Made by a program: the position numbers and the translations under genes
Part shown: positions 17,579-26,967 of the stretch, piece by piece
How positions within the stretch are numbered: position 1 is the first letter of the stretch
How the letters are laid out: every line of letters starts with the position of its first letter
Notes under the pieces: generated by a model
What the model was told of the DNA's origin: nothing
The model's input: only the letters and a program-made list of their open reading frames with translations
Databases searched by the model: none
Assembly: GCF_002929845.1 (NCBI RefSeq)
Contig: NZ_PJJS01000036.1
Span: 1 to 63,997, forward strand
Direction of reading: 5' to 3'
Source: Cryobacterium sp. M96
GTDB lineage: Bacteria; Actinomycetota; Actinomycetes; Actinomycetales; Microbacteriaceae
DNA length: 63,997 nt

Positions 17579-17902
17579 ATGATTATCACGGGAAACACAC
17601 GCCGGGAGTTCACTCCTGAGTTCAAAGACGAGGCCGTCAAGCTGGTGATCAACACCGGTCGGCCCGTGTCGACCGTGGCCCGAGAGCTCGGCGTCAAGGA
17701 AGCCACTCTGGGCCGGTGGGTGAACCTGTTCAAGGCCAGCGAAGACGCCGGTGAGGGCGGGGTCACGGAGACGGAGAAGGCCGAACTGCTGCGGCTGCGC
17801 AAAGAGAACGCCGACCTGAAACTGGACCGGGCGTTCCTAAAAAAAGCCTCCCTCTTCTTCGCCCAGGAAGCCTCGGATACGAACGCCAAGCGTTCGCACT
17901 GA
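17579..17902 (+). CDS. IS3-family transposase OrfA (helix-turn-helix)
   Basis: DNA-binding subunit of 107 residues. FTPEFKDEAVKLV begins the helix-turn-helix, followed by VARELGVKEATLGRWV and a leucine-zipper-like helix (TEKAELLRLRKENADLKLDR). ATG 17579 follows a purine-rich AAGAGAGA. The A7 run at 17839-17845 followed by G is a standard -1 slippage site that would fuse OrfA to OrfB (the -1 frame reads YERQAFALMLVEKTNF into OrfB). OrfA itself is intact, so it could still act as a repressor of transposition. Confidence 0.88.
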   Translation: MIITGNTRREFTPEFKDEAVKLVINTGRPVSTVARELGVKEATLGRWVNLFKASEDAGEGGVTETEKAELLRLRKENADLKLDRAFLKKASLFFAQEASDTNAKRSH

Positions 17903-18765
17903 TGCTGGTGGAGAAGACCAACTTCAGTATCGTCCGCATGGTCCGCCTCCTCGCCGTGTCCCGGTCGGGCTACTACGCCTGGCTGGGCCGCAGCCCATCT
18001 GAGAGGCCGGTGCGGCGGGAGAACATCAAGCAGAAGGTCGCGTGGTTCCACAGCGACTCAGACGAGATCTACGGGTCCCCGCGGATCCTCGCCGACCTCC
18101 GCGCTGATGGCGAGATCATCTCCCGCAAAACCGTGGCCAGCACCATGCGCCGCCTGGGTTTGGTGGGCATCAGCCCGAAACGCTGGCGCACCACCACGGT
18201 CAGCCAGGCCGAGGACGCCTACCCGGTCGACGCCGTCAAACGGCAATGGGACACCGGGGCCCTGAACCAGGTCTGACTGGGCGACATCACCTACCCGAGG
18301 ACCTGGGAAGGGTGGCTCTATTTAGCCACCGTGATCGACGCGCACTCGCGCCGCGTGATCGGCTGGGCCATCGCCGACCGCACCGACCTCATCAAGACCG
18401 CCCTGGTCATGGCCATGGCGCTCCGCGGTGAGCGGCCCGAGCAGGTAATCTTCCACTCCGATCGTGGCACCCCGTCAGCGCAGATCACCGCGTTCGCGAA
18501 ACAGCACCGCATCACCCGGTTGATGGGCTACACCGGGGTCTGCTGGGATAACGCGATGGCGGAAAGTTTCTTCGCCACGCTCAAGACCGAGTTTTACCAT
18601 CGACGCGTCTGGCCCAGCAACAACAAGGTATCCCGGGGAGTCGGCGCCTGGATCGAAGACCGCTACAACAGGCGCCGCCGGCACACATCCCTCGGCCAGG
18701 TCAGCCCCGTCGACTTCGAACTGCAATACTCAAACCAAAACGCGGTCTTCGCTAAAGCCACATAA
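17902..18765 (+). pseudogene. IS3-family transposase OrfB interrupted by TGA
   Basis: DDE integrase. The first part runs SRSGYYAWLGRSPSERP to GALNQV and then meets TGA at 18274-18276; the frame continues unchanged with LGDITYPRTWEGWLYLATVI, HSDRGT, CWDNAMAESFFATLKTE and ends SPVDFELQYSNQ. The normal residue at the TGA is Trp: the older copy in this window has TGG at the equivalent place (NQIWLGD on the minus strand at about 13095-13110). All three catalytic acidic residues are otherwise present. The element is therefore disabled by a single G-to-A change. Confidence 0.9.
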
Positions 18766-18794
18766 CCCCGTGTCCACCAACCGGGGGCAAGGCC

Positions 18795-19094
18795 ACGTGT
18801 GCGCGCCATGATTCCTCGTCGGCCACAAGCATGAACCGCGGCGCCACAGTAGTTAACGACCAGTCCCGGTTGGGCGCCGAAGGGCGCATCGGCACCCGCA
18901 ACCGATCAGCGATTGAACCGCGGTCAAGCGCAGGTGCGGCGACGACGCCGGTCCTGTTTTCGGTCGGCATTAACACGGGCCTCTGTGCCAGTAGTTACAC
19001 CGCCTCCTGGGAGTTGGGACGAACGCAAGCATTCGCCAGGGAGCGGCAGGACTCACTCGATGTGAGAGGATGAAACCTGCCCTAGGGGGATTCA
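18795..19094. other. Intergenic region, no gene
   Basis: About 300 bases between the IS right end and the Wzy-like gene. I find no credible coding sequence. It should contain the promoter of the plus-strand polymerase gene. Confidence 0.35.
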
Positions 19095-20417
19095 GTGGCC
19101 GTAGCCGTCTTGCTTTTCACGCTCATTGGCGGAGTCGTTGGTCTCCTGCTTTTGGTAGCGGCGTTCCGCCGGTGGCCGACGATGCCACTTTATGCTGTCA
19201 CAATTCTGTCGGCAATCGCATGGGACCTACCAGGCCTCCACCGCATCGCGTCAGTGGGTGACGTGTCGATCACTGCCGAAGACATGGTCATGGTCTCGGC
19301 TTTCGTAGCAACCGCCCTGAATCCGGGAAGACTATTGGCTATCACGAAGCCCTACAGGCTGATTCTTGTTGCCCTGACATTGAGCCTCGTCGGAGCGCTC
19401 ATCGCTGGCCTGTTTCGATTCGACACCGGCATGGTAATGAACGATTTTCGCGCGTTCCTCTTCCCCATCGGATTCACGGCCTGGGCATTGAATCAGGATT
19501 GGATGACCGATGCAGGCCAGCGGGCCTTCAAACAGTGGATAACGATCACTGGCGCAACTCTCACTGCCGTAGCAGCCATTCACATTGCCATCTATGGAGT
19601 TGGCCAGCCTGACACCTTCGTCGTATCCGTACTTAGTGGAGTGTCAAACACCGGCCGTCCTTTAGCGTCTGATCAGGCGATGCTGCTGGGATTGATAGGC
19701 CTTCTCATGTTCAGGGCATGGGGAAGCAGCAGGCCCGGACGGGACCGTTGGGTAGGCATCCTGTTTCTTGCGATGTCCATTGCCTGCCAGCACAGGTCGG
19801 TTTGGGTGGCAGTCTTCCTCGGCATCGCGCTTACCTCATTCCGACTCCGCGGGGTAGCTCGTGCGCGTGCATTGGCTGGTGCATTTTGCGCATTGTTGCT
19901 TGGTGCTATCGCTATCCTGTCGGGTGCATTGAATGGGGTCGTGAGCTCGCTTTTCGCGTCAGTTGAGAACACTGGAACTCTGGACGGTCGCCTCTCGTCG
20001 TGGACCCAGTTGGTCGAGTCCTCATTCGCTCGAGGGATTTGGACAATCCTCCTCGGCGAACCGTTTGGGTTTGGATACGACCGCATCGAGGCTGGCCAAA
20101 TTATCTCTTACGCGCCGCACAACTGGTACGTGACCGTGTACTTGCGACTCGGCCTAGTCGGTCTCGGTATTTTCATCATTGTTATGACGTCTACCTTTGC
20201 GCGTCTCGCGCGCGGTGCTGAGGCAGTAGCTGTGACGGCTGCTTTCTTGGCGATTGCCACATATATTTCGGCATACTCACTATCCTGGACAGTCGCAGCG
20301 TTGCTCGCATGGTGTATCGCGGCATCGACAAATGAATCATCTGGGAGAGAACCGCAGATTCCCATGCCGCCGAAAAGGCAATTGGCAGGGAATACCCGGT
20401 CCAGTAGGGCGTTCTGA
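19095..20417 (+). CDS. O-antigen ligase/polymerase-like membrane protein (Wzy)
   Basis: Polytopic membrane protein of 440 residues with about ten to twelve hydrophobic helices and a large periplasm-side loop around residues 290-350 (GTLDGRLSSWTQLVESSFARG, then PHNWYVTVYLRLGLVGL), the pattern of the Wzy/WaaL (O-antigen ligase) family. Such proteins polymerise lipid-linked repeat units outside the membrane. GTG 19095 is preceded by GGGGGA. It is the only glycan gene on the plus strand within the locus and sits head-on against the flippase gene, so it has its own promoter. Assignment as the polymerase rests on the family pattern and on the presence of a Wzx-like gene next to it. Confidence 0.82.
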   Translation: MAVAVLLFTLIGGVVGLLLLVAAFRRWPTMPLYAVTILSAIAWDLPGLHRIASVGDVSITAEDMVMVSAFVATALNPGRLLAITKPYRLILVALTLSLVGALIAGLFRFDTGMVMNDFRAFLFPIGFTAWALNQDWMTDAGQRAFKQWITITGATLTAVAAIHIAIYGVGQPDTFVVSVLSGVSNTGRPLASDQAMLLGLIGLLMFRAWGSSRPGRDRWVGILFLAMSIACQHRSVWVAVFLGIALTSFRLRGVARARALAGAFCALLLGAIAILSGALNGVVSSLFASVENTGTLDGRLSSWTQLVESSFARGIWTILLGEPFGFGYDRIEAGQIISYAPHNWYVTVYLRLGLVGLGIFIIVMTSTFARLARGAEAVAVTAAFLAIATYISAYSLSWTVAALLAWCIAASTNESSGREPQIPMPPKRQLAGNTRSSRAF

Positions 20418-20541
20418 CAGGTTACGAGGTGCCAGCCGGAGGTACTACCGGACGGCGGTGGCGTCTTGCTCCCCTCCCTTCGTGCCCGATGTTGGGTCGG
20501 CGTGAGCAGCACGGATGAAGCGGGAGAACCGTTCTTCCATG

Positions 20542-22017
20542 TCAACTCCTCATGGATTTTCTCATCATGCTGGGCAAGGGCACCCCTCGCTCGGTAAGCG
20601 TGCGGCTAGCCGGCTGCCAACGGAACGTTAGAGCCCATGCGCACGCTCCAAGAAAGCCACCCGACAGCACGGACGCCGTTTCGGGACTACTCAGAATGGT
20701 CCAACCGAGAGCTTCAGCGCTTTTACTTCCAAGCACTGCAAAACATCCCACGACTAGTGCCCAGGCAAACGGCAGCCCCAAGGCCGAATACAACGTTCTT
20801 GAGGCCAAGAAGCTTGACTTGGCCATGGTGCCGACGAGAACTATCAAGCCCACCAGCTGGGAGAGGACAGTCGCCATGGCAGCCACGCGGACATCCCGTG
20901 TCGCGAAGAAAGCAAGAAATCCAATTCCAAGTCCTCCGACCAACCCCAACTGCGCGAATCGGACTGGACGGAATAACCCTCGCATCTCCAAGCTGTTAGC
21001 GAGGATAGTGAATGGCACCTGAAGACCAAAGCTGATCGCAAGCCAGGGCACCAACAGGCTGGCGCTCTCCCACCCCGGGCCGAGCCAAAGCACAGATAGG
21101 TCTGGCCCAACGGCCGCCAATACGGCGAAGATCGGGAACGAAACGCTCCCCGCCAAGATCGCAGTATCGCGAATGGCGCGCTTAGTCGTTTCGACCTCTT
21201 CGAGTTTCCACCAATGTGGTTGTATCGCCCGGTTCAAGGCTGTTGAGAGTGCCGTACTTGGCATACCAGCAAGAGTGTTAGCTCTTGAGTACTGACCCAA
21301 GCTACCTGCTCCGAGCACGGCGCTGACCAGCCATCCCGGCGCTTGTCCGACGACCAGGAACACAACGTTCTGCGTGCTCAGCTTGGAGGCGAACCCAAGC
21401 AATTCTCGATGGCGTTGGGGCCCGGGGCCTTGGTGACCGACCTTCCGCGCTGTTGTCGCCGCAGAGAAGAGCACCAGGGGGCCGAGCGCAGTAGTCAGTG
21501 CTATGGCCCAGGCCTCGCGGACGGTGAGCGCAACGATCACGGCTACGGCGGCTGGCACCACGAAGGCCATAATAATTGTGATCGAATCAGCGATGGGCCT
21601 TTCCTCCTTGCGTAGGAGCGCAGATTCAATCGCAGCCATCGGTCCCAACGCCAGCGCGATGGTCAAAAGGCCAATGTACTGCTGCCCACTAGGGGCGTTG
21701 AGGAGGGCCAGCCACAACGGGCTCAGAAAGAAGAAAAGAGTCGCAGCCAACAGACCGCCTAAGGCGGCATACACGCGGACCGAAACAAGGTCAGTTCGGC
21801 TGAGCGTCCTCTCCTTGAGAACAATCGACGGCAGCCCGGTAGTCGTCAGGAGGATGAGAAGGCCTTGAAGGCTCAGCGCAGCTGCAAATCCCCCAAACTC
21901 CGTCGGAGTGAAGAGACGCGCGGTAACCCCTGAATAGAGGAATTGACCGCCGCTGACGACGAGTTGAGCGCCAAGCATCCATCCAACCCCGTGAGACGCG
22001 GCGCGGAAAGTTGTCAT
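20542..22017 (-). CDS. Polysaccharide flippase (Wzx-like, MOP superfamily)
   Basis: Polytopic protein of 491 residues with about 12-14 helices and the start typical of the MOP/PST exporters (GVGWMLGAQLVVSGGQFLYSG, then LFTPTEFGGFAAALSLQG). The motif QNVVFLVVGQAPGWLVSAVLG and AILAGSVSFPIFAVLAAVGP also fit. It would flip undecaprenyl-linked repeat units to the outer face of the membrane. ATG at 22017 overlaps the stop of the GT11 gene by 4 bases, so it is translated from the glycosyltransferase operon. Last gene of the long minus-strand run that starts with the tyrosine kinase. Confidence 0.88.
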   Translation of the reverse strand: MTTFRAASHGVGWMLGAQLVVSGGQFLYSGVTARLFTPTEFGGFAAALSLQGLLILLTTTGLPSIVLKERTLSRTDLVSVRVYAALGGLLAATLFFFLSPLWLALLNAPSGQQYIGLLTIALALGPMAAIESALLRKEERPIADSITIIMAFVVPAAVAVIVALTVREAWAIALTTALGPLVLFSAATTARKVGHQGPGPQRHRELLGFASKLSTQNVVFLVVGQAPGWLVSAVLGAGSLGQYSRANTLAGMPSTALSTALNRAIQPHWWKLEEVETTKRAIRDTAILAGSVSFPIFAVLAAVGPDLSVLWLGPGWESASLLVPWLAISFGLQVPFTILANSLEMRGLFRPVRFAQLGLVGGLGIGFLAFFATRDVRVAAMATVLSQLVGLIVLVGTMAKSSFLASRTLYSALGLPFAWALVVGCFAVLGSKSAEALGWTILSSPETASVLSGGFLGACAWALTFRWQPASRTLTERGVPLPSMMRKSMRS

Positions 22018-23072
22018 GAACGCCTATCCCCTTCGGTCACGCCGAAGAAGATGAGGTCGTCAAAGCTCCGTCGAGCTCTGGCACGGTATTCAAGCTGGTT
22101 CAGAAACCCTTGTCGCCACTTCGGCACCTTGCCCTGAGCCACACCGCGACGGACACGAACCTCCCCTTCGGATTGCTGCTTCATTGCTTGAGCGGTACGG
22201 CCGCCCCCAGAGTTCAATGCCTCGTGACCCCAAATACTCAGCCAGCCATCGGCTTCGCCAAGTTGATCTTCGTGCCACACGTACGACGCGTCGCTCAAGA
22301 AGATCGCAAGCATCGAGAAGCTACTGACACTGGAAATGATGACGTCACAACGGGCAAGCACTGCGAGATCACCAACGGAATCCAGAGCGAGCCCCCGTGG
22401 AGGGCATCCAGCCACCGTCAGGGCTGCGTTTATCACCGGTGACGGAGTATCCGTTGCCAGGTAGACGCAGGAAGGGACACTGAGTGATTTCGCGAGACTC
22501 TGAACTACATCCACGTACCAGTCCAGCGGCAGCTGCTCGTTGAATACCGCGGGCCTAACAAGCTTCGTCGAAGAGAAGTCACCCCCGCGGATGTGAACAC
22601 CAATACGCACACTCACGTCGCTCGACCCGTCCATTTCCTCGACGGCAGTCATTGCGCCTGCAGCCCCGAAGATCTCCCGTCTGAGAAATGCGCGGGAACG
22701 ACGGATTCCAAGGTATCCACCGTGCATTCCAGAGGAATGCAGCACCGAGATTCTCTTTTGGGCGAGAATAGTTGGCGCCAGCGCAGTGACCGCCTCGAAG
22801 TAGTCGAACCGTTGCGCCGATTCGATCATCTCGGCGTTGATATCTACAGCCGGCAGCCCTCGAAGCGCGAAATACTTTATCGAGTCCAACGCGCCTGTTT
22901 CGAGCTCCTGATCGTATCGTCTGGGGTTGACTCGCCACGGCGGCGCCACCAGCTTCAGACGCAAAGCCCTTGCCCCGAGGTAAGCCTTTGCCCAGGGAAA
23001 AACTTCATTCCCGAGACCCGCGCCGCGGGGGCTAATTAGTTTGGGAAGAGACCACAACATTTTTTGAACCAT
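22014..23072 (-). CDS. Fucosyltransferase-like glycosyltransferase (GT11 type)
   Basis: A 352-residue protein of the GT-B fucosyltransferase superfamily. The key pattern IGVHIRGGDF (HIRGGD at 160-165) corresponds to the HxRRxD box of GT11 alpha-1,2-fucosyltransferases that binds GDP-fucose, with Gly in place of the second Arg. CVYLATDTPSP and LAVLARCDVIISSVSSFSMLA match the later donor-binding and SxxSxxS-like motifs. The N-terminus (SPRGAGLGNEVFPWAKAYL) is the usual GLGNQ-type start, with Glu instead of Gln. With gmd and fcl in the locus, transfer of L-fucose is the most economical reading, though the altered box leaves some doubt. Confidence 0.72.
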   Translation of the reverse strand: MVQKMLWSLPKLISPRGAGLGNEVFPWAKAYLGARALRLKLVAPPWRVNPRRYDQELETGALDSIKYFALRGLPAVDINAEMIESAQRFDYFEAVTALAPTILAQKRISVLHSSGMHGGYLGIRRSRAFLRREIFGAAGAMTAVEEMDGSSDVSVRIGVHIRGGDFSSTKLVRPAVFNEQLPLDWYVDVVQSLAKSLSVPSCVYLATDTPSPVINAALTVAGCPPRGLALDSVGDLAVLARCDVIISSVSSFSMLAIFLSDASYVWHEDQLGEADGWLSIWGHEALNSGGGRTAQAMKQQSEGEVRVRRGVAQGKVPKWRQGFLNQLEYRARARRSFDDLIFFGVTEGDRRS

Positions 23073-23117
23073 TTCGTTGCTTTGAGAGAAGCGCCTGGAA
23101 TTTCGATCTGGGAGTGG

Positions 23118-24341
23118 CTAGGCGCCCAAAGTCTGACTCCGTGATTGTTTCCTGCGCATGCGACGAGAAGGGTTCCCCGGTTGATCGTTGATCAGTGCCT
23201 CATATTCTTCTATGTATTGCTGGGCCACGCTCTCAGGCGAGTATCGAGACTGCATCATCTCCGCCGCGACCTTTACAGTGATTGCGGCTGCTCCGGCATC
23301 CGCAAGGACGTTCCGAATCCCTTGCGAGATCGCCGCGGGGCTTCTTACATCGATGAGACGCCCAGCTAAGCCATCAAACAGTGTCCAAGGGACCGCACCT
23401 GACTCAGCCCCTGCCACGATTGGGATCCCCGCAGCCATGGCCTCGAGGAGGCATATCCCTTGCGATTCTTCAAGGGAAGAATGACAAAACAGGGTCGCCT
23501 CCGCGAGGTGGCGTGAAACTTCCGAACGGCTTAAGCGGCCGAGGAACCGCACTCCGCTATCAAGGCCCTTTGCCCTTGCCCAATCGTTCATGGGCCCACC
23601 TTCTTCAAGCCCCGATCCGATCAATCTCAGCTCCAGGTCAGGCCAGGTTTTTCTCACTTCTGAACATGCAAGGAGGAGACCCCGAACGTTCTTCAGTGGG
23701 GATGAATCTGCAATATCGAGAACGACTGGATAATCAGCCCTGCTGACCCGGGGCAGCTCAAGTTGCGGAACTGGATTTGGGATTACTCTCATGGTTCGTC
23801 GATATAACATCTCACTTCGCCAGCGAGACACTAGATAGGGCGAGACCGCTGACAACTTTTTCGACGAGAAACGTACTTTATAGGCCATGAGAGTCCTCAC
23901 GGCCCGATAGGGGTCTCGCATGTGCCGAAGGATTGTCAATGGCGCATCATGAGCTGTGACAAGAACTGGAGCGACCCTCGATTCCAATGCTGCGAGTGCG
24001 AACTCGTAGGTCCAGTGCGCGTGGATGACATCCGGATTAATGTCCCGCAGAACTCTTTGAATGCCCTGACGTTCTTGACGAAAGAAATCCAGTGCGCGGT
24101 CTCTGGCCCTGGCCCGAGAAGGGATGATATAGAGATTCAGATTGGGCCCGGAATAGGTAAGAATTCCGTCAGTGTCGCCCGCGGTAGTAACAATAGAAAC
24201 CGTGTGACCTAGTCTCATGTACTCGACAGCGAGCGCAGGAATTAGCGGAAAAGGGTATCCAGACGACTTGACCGGGTCCGGAAGAAAAGGCTGCAGCATT
24301 TCAAGCGTTGCCGGCCCACACAACGCGATGTGCCTACTCAC
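23118..24341 (-). CDS. Glycosyltransferase family 4
   Basis: GT-B retaining glycosyltransferase of about 407 residues. The N-terminal domain has PLIPALAVEYMRLGHTVSIVTT and DVIHAHWTYEFALAAL; the C-terminal donor domain has SPLKNVRGLLLACSEV, RLIGSGLEEG, and SLEESQGICLLEAMAAGIPIVA, the EX7E motif. GTG 24341 is preferred over a TTG at 24356 because GGAAG lies 8 bases upstream and SRHIALCGP fits family starts. It overlaps the acetyltransferase gene by 8 bases. Sugar specificity unknown. Confidence 0.88.
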   Translation of the reverse strand: MSRHIALCGPATLEMLQPFLPDPVKSSGYPFPLIPALAVEYMRLGHTVSIVTTAGDTDGILTYSGPNLNLYIIPSRARARDRALDFFRQERQGIQRVLRDINPDVIHAHWTYEFALAALESRVAPVLVTAHDAPLTILRHMRDPYRAVRTLMAYKVRFSSKKLSAVSPYLVSRWRSEMLYRRTMRVIPNPVPQLELPRVSRADYPVVLDIADSSPLKNVRGLLLACSEVRKTWPDLELRLIGSGLEEGGPMNDWARAKGLDSGVRFLGRLSRSEVSRHLAEATLFCHSSLEESQGICLLEAMAAGIPIVAGAESGAVPWTLFDGLAGRLIDVRSPAAISQGIRNVLADAGAAAITVKVAAEMMQSRYSPESVAQQYIEEYEALINDQPGNPSRRMRRKQSRSQTLGA

Positions 24342-24951
24342 TTGCGATCTTCCCAATCACACGGCAAGGATTTCCGGCTGCAATGGACCCCGGAGGTATG
24401 GACCGGGACACAACCGATCCGGCGCCGATGACGGATCCCGTGCCAATTCTCACACCCTTGAGGACGATAGACCTAGCGCCGAGGAATACGTCATCTTCGA
24501 TAACCACCCGATCGCCGATCACCGGCGCAGGCATGGGCAGGAATCGCCGCGAGACGCCGATTGGTGGGCGAACAACGTGATGGTCAGAGTCTGTGATAAT
24601 CACGCCCGCCCCGATGAGGACTCGGTCCCCAATAACTATTTCCTGGGACGCGCTAATCGTCATGCTCGTCATTCCTGTGTCGTTCCCTATCAACAGCTGA
24701 GCCCTGCCGTTGGTCGTCCGAATCAGAATGGGACCGCGCGCCTCCAACGTGTTCCGGCGCGCTGAGGCATTTAGAATGACGTTCTCGCCGAGGGAAACTC
24801 GACTCCCAGGACAGGCAAAAACGAGCACCCGGCCGTGGAGCTGAACGCTCTGGGGCGCCTGAACTCCTCGAAAGCGAAGGCTCTGCACTCGAAAGGACAT
24901 CATTACCCCACGGATAAATCTCACTATGGGCCTGAGTGAATTGCGAATCAA
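24334..24951 (-). CDS. Hexapeptide-repeat acetyltransferase (CatB/WbbJ-like)
   Basis: Cytoplasmic O-acetyltransferase of 205 residues with a left-handed beta-helix. The hexapeptide series is visible from residue 85 on: LLIGND, ISASQEIVIGDRVLIGAGV, VIGDRVVIEDDVFLGAR, GVRIGTGSVIGAGSVVS, followed by IPPGSIAAGNPCRVIGKI, the usual C-terminal signature. The catalytic His lies in ITDSDHH. The basic first 30 residues may contact the membrane. Substrate would be a sugar of the repeat unit. Flanked by glycosyltransferase genes and overlapping the next one. Confidence 0.87.
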   Translation of the reverse strand: MIRNSLRPIVRFIRGVMMSFRVQSLRFRGVQAPQSVQLHGRVLVFACPGSRVSLGENVILNASARRNTLEARGPILIRTTNGRAQLLIGNDTGMTSMTISASQEIVIGDRVLIGAGVIITDSDHHVVRPPIGVSRRFLPMPAPVIGDRVVIEDDVFLGARSIVLKGVRIGTGSVIGAGSVVSRSIPPGSIAAGNPCRVIGKIASE

Positions 24952-25006
24952 ATGGAAATCTACTTTCAGGTTGCTGTTCGCTGTCGGGCTCCGACATGAC
25001 GCTGAT

Positions 25007-25840
25007 CTAGCCCGCCCGTAGAACTCGTCGCGTAAGCCATAGGCCGTACGAGATCATGATCACGGACCACCACGTCCATGCGTTGCTTTTCCGCAGTATT
25101 CGGCGGAGAGAATGATAATTACCGCCTCCTTTGGCACCGGTGAAAGCCCGCCAATCTCCACGAATTGATCCGCGAAGCGGCGGGGCATTTCGGGGACACG
25201 CCCCATAGGTGCCCGGCGCTAACACCACGTCAATGCCCAGTCGCTGGCACCGAAACCCATAATCAATGTCCGCGAACGCGTGCGAGAATTCGCCGTCAAT
25301 GCCGCCGACCACGCGGGCAGCCTCTACTGGAACGGCCACCAAATTGCCGTTGAAAGTGTCTACCAGCTGAGATTGCGCCGTTGGCATGATAAGGGCGAGG
25401 TTGAGCGGGTGCCGGCCATTTCTCCGCATACCGGAGTACGTTATCTTGCTCGTGTCCGGGTCCCTCATCGCTCCGACAACCACCGCACCACGATGTTCAT
25501 TGAGCGTCGGGAGTAGGTCTTCGAAGGCCTTGAGATCGATGTCCACATCGTCGTTGAGCCAAACGATATATTCGTCGTCACCACCTTCTGTGCTGGTAAG
25601 TACCTGCTGCTCGGCCAGCGCCATACTCTTGGCCCAGAATGCACTCCCGTCGCCCTTCAAAATGAGAACAGTGTGTCGCAGGGCGGATAGTGCATTCGAT
25701 GTTCCATCGCGGGAGCCATCGTCGAATACTGTGAAGTCGACTTCGATCCCCGCTGCGTCCGCGGTCTCCTGGGCTTTGATCACAGATCGAATGGTCAGCG
25801 CCCTGCGATTATGGCAGGCAATGATGACGTGAAATCTCAC
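25007..25840 (-). CDS. Glycosyltransferase family 2
   Basis: GT-A inverting glycosyltransferase of 277 residues: FHVIIACHNRR start, FTVFDDGSRDGT nucleotide-binding Asp, WLNDDVDI metal-binding DxD-like motif, and a C-terminal acceptor region with HAFADIDYGFRCQRLG. One hydrophobic stretch at the C-terminus (WWSVIMISYGLWLTRRVL) may anchor it at the membrane. The stop overlaps nothing downstream; its start overlaps the upstream GT4 stop by 4 bases (ATGA), so the two are coupled. Donor unknown; rhamnosyl-type transfer is a common job for this subgroup. Confidence 0.87.
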   Translation of the reverse strand: MRFHVIIACHNRRALTIRSVIKAQETADAAGIEVDFTVFDDGSRDGTSNALSALRHTVLILKGDGSAFWAKSMALAEQQVLTSTEGGDDEYIVWLNDDVDIDLKAFEDLLPTLNEHRGAVVVGAMRDPDTSKITYSGMRRNGRHPLNLALIMPTAQSQLVDTFNGNLVAVPVEAARVVGGIDGEFSHAFADIDYGFRCQRLGIDVVLAPGTYGACPRNAPPLRGSIRGDWRAFTGAKGGGNYHSLRRILRKSNAWTWWSVIMISYGLWLTRRVLRAG

Positions 25841-26967
25841 AAGCGGTCCCCCATTAGAACCTGGCGAATGCCATCAAGAAAATTCTCAGCCATAATCTCA
25901 ACCGTGTATTTGGTGCCGTCCTGAATGCACGCTTCCCGAAGCCGGGAAAGAAGCTTGCTGTCATTGATTGTCTCGACAAGGGCTCTGGAGTAAAGAATTA
26001 CCGTGTCACCGGCCACGATAGAGTTCCGCCCATTGACAAGGTACTCAAACTCAGGGGCGTGCCAACCCCAGTCCGTGGTGATTATTGGCAGTCCCGCTGC
26101 GAAGCTGTCCACGGCGACGAGTCCTACTCGCCCGGGCATGGCAAGAACCTGCGCCGAGGCCAGAGCGACTGCCTTCCGAGTCCCGTCGACGGGCCCCAAG
26201 TAAGTGAGCCAGTCGTATCGGGACGCCCAACTTTCCACTATCGACCGAAGGGGGCCGTCTCCAGCGATGACCAAGCGAAAATTGCAGTCCAACTCAGACG
26301 ACTTCTCGGCCGCCTCGAGAAGGAATTGAAGGCGCTTCGACTCGTCGAGCGCACCCACAAACAATGCGGTTTTATCCCTCAGGTCATACCGCTCTCGAAA
26401 AGACTCAACCTCCACCTCTTGGACTGAAGAGATCCCGGCTCGGAGCGCAGAGGTATCGATCGAATTTTGTACGACCGTCGTCCGCTCGCGGGGATAGCCA
26501 TCCTTTACGACTGCTTCAACTCCCCCTTGCGTGTAGGCGAAGAACCAGTCAGCCCGGGAGGTGAGCCAGCGCGTAACGACGCGATCGGCCCCCCGTGTGC
26601 GCCTCGTGTAATCCCGGCCATGTCCCCACAAAGCAACGACGCGACCTCTCGGCCGCCGAGCGCCCAGTAGTTGATACGCATCCAGATTCCTACGCGCCTG
26701 CTCCAGAATGATTAGGTCAGCATGCTTGGCGGCGGCCGAAATCTTCCGGACGACAACTCGGCGGCCCAGTAGAATCCACTCTGTATGGAGAAGAGGGACG
26801 ACAAAACTGACAGTTGCTGAATCTCCTCGCATCGATTGGGCGCCGTTAGGGCGGCCGCATGCGACCACTATGTCAATCTCTTCCGCAGCGGCCCGACTGT
26901 GCAATTCCTCCCAGAATGCAACTCTGTACTCCGGAATGTACTCCTGGAGAATCATTACCCTACGCAT
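25837..26967 (-). CDS. Glycosyltransferase family 4
   Basis: GT-B enzyme of 376 residues: ILQEYIPEYRVAFWEELHSR at the N-terminus, VALWGHGRDYTRRTRG and FAYTQGGVEAVVKDGYP in the middle, and donor-side motifs ALFVGALDESKRLQFLLEA, RLVIAGDGPLRSIVESWA and MPGRVGLVAVDSFAAGLPII at the C-terminus. The usual EX7E starts with G rather than E (GRVGLVAVD), a known variation in this family. Overlaps neighbours by 4 and 8 bases. Confidence 0.86.
   Translation of the reverse strand: MRRVMILQEYIPEYRVAFWEELHSRAAAEEIDIVVACGRPNGAQSMRGDSATVSFVVPLLHTEWILLGRRVVVRKISAAAKHADLIILEQARRNLDAYQLLGARRPRGRVVALWGHGRDYTRRTRGADRVVTRWLTSRADWFFAYTQGGVEAVVKDGYPRERTTVVQNSIDTSALRAGISSVQEVEVESFRERYDLRDKTALFVGALDESKRLQFLLEAAEKSSELDCNFRLVIAGDGPLRSIVESWASRYDWLTYLGPVDGTRKAVALASAQVLAMPGRVGLVAVDSFAAGLPIITTDWGWHAPEFEYLVNGRNSIVAGDTVILYSRALVETINDSKLLSRLREACIQDGTKYTVEIMAENFLDGIRQVLMGDRL

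Larger units (their letters stand above)
17541..18794 (+). mobile_element. IS3-family insertion sequence, about 1254 bp, near complete
   Basis: Terminal inverted repeats of 25 bp: GGCCTTGACCCCGGTTGGTG at 17541 (continuing GACAC) and its complement ending at 18794 (GTGTCCACCAACCGGGGGCA then AGGCC), one mismatch. Inside are orfA, a slippery A7G heptamer-type site at 17839-17846 and orfB in the -1 frame, the standard IS3 plan. orfB carries an in-frame TGA. No clear target-site duplication was found. It abuts the 5' end of the acyltransferase pseudogene. A scrambled older copy lies at 12781-13425. Confidence 0.9.

Noticed and set aside
18274..18276. In-frame TGA as recoded selenocysteine or programmed readthrough
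   Set aside because: No SECIS-like hairpin evident and the older copy has TGG; simple nonsense mutation is sufficient.
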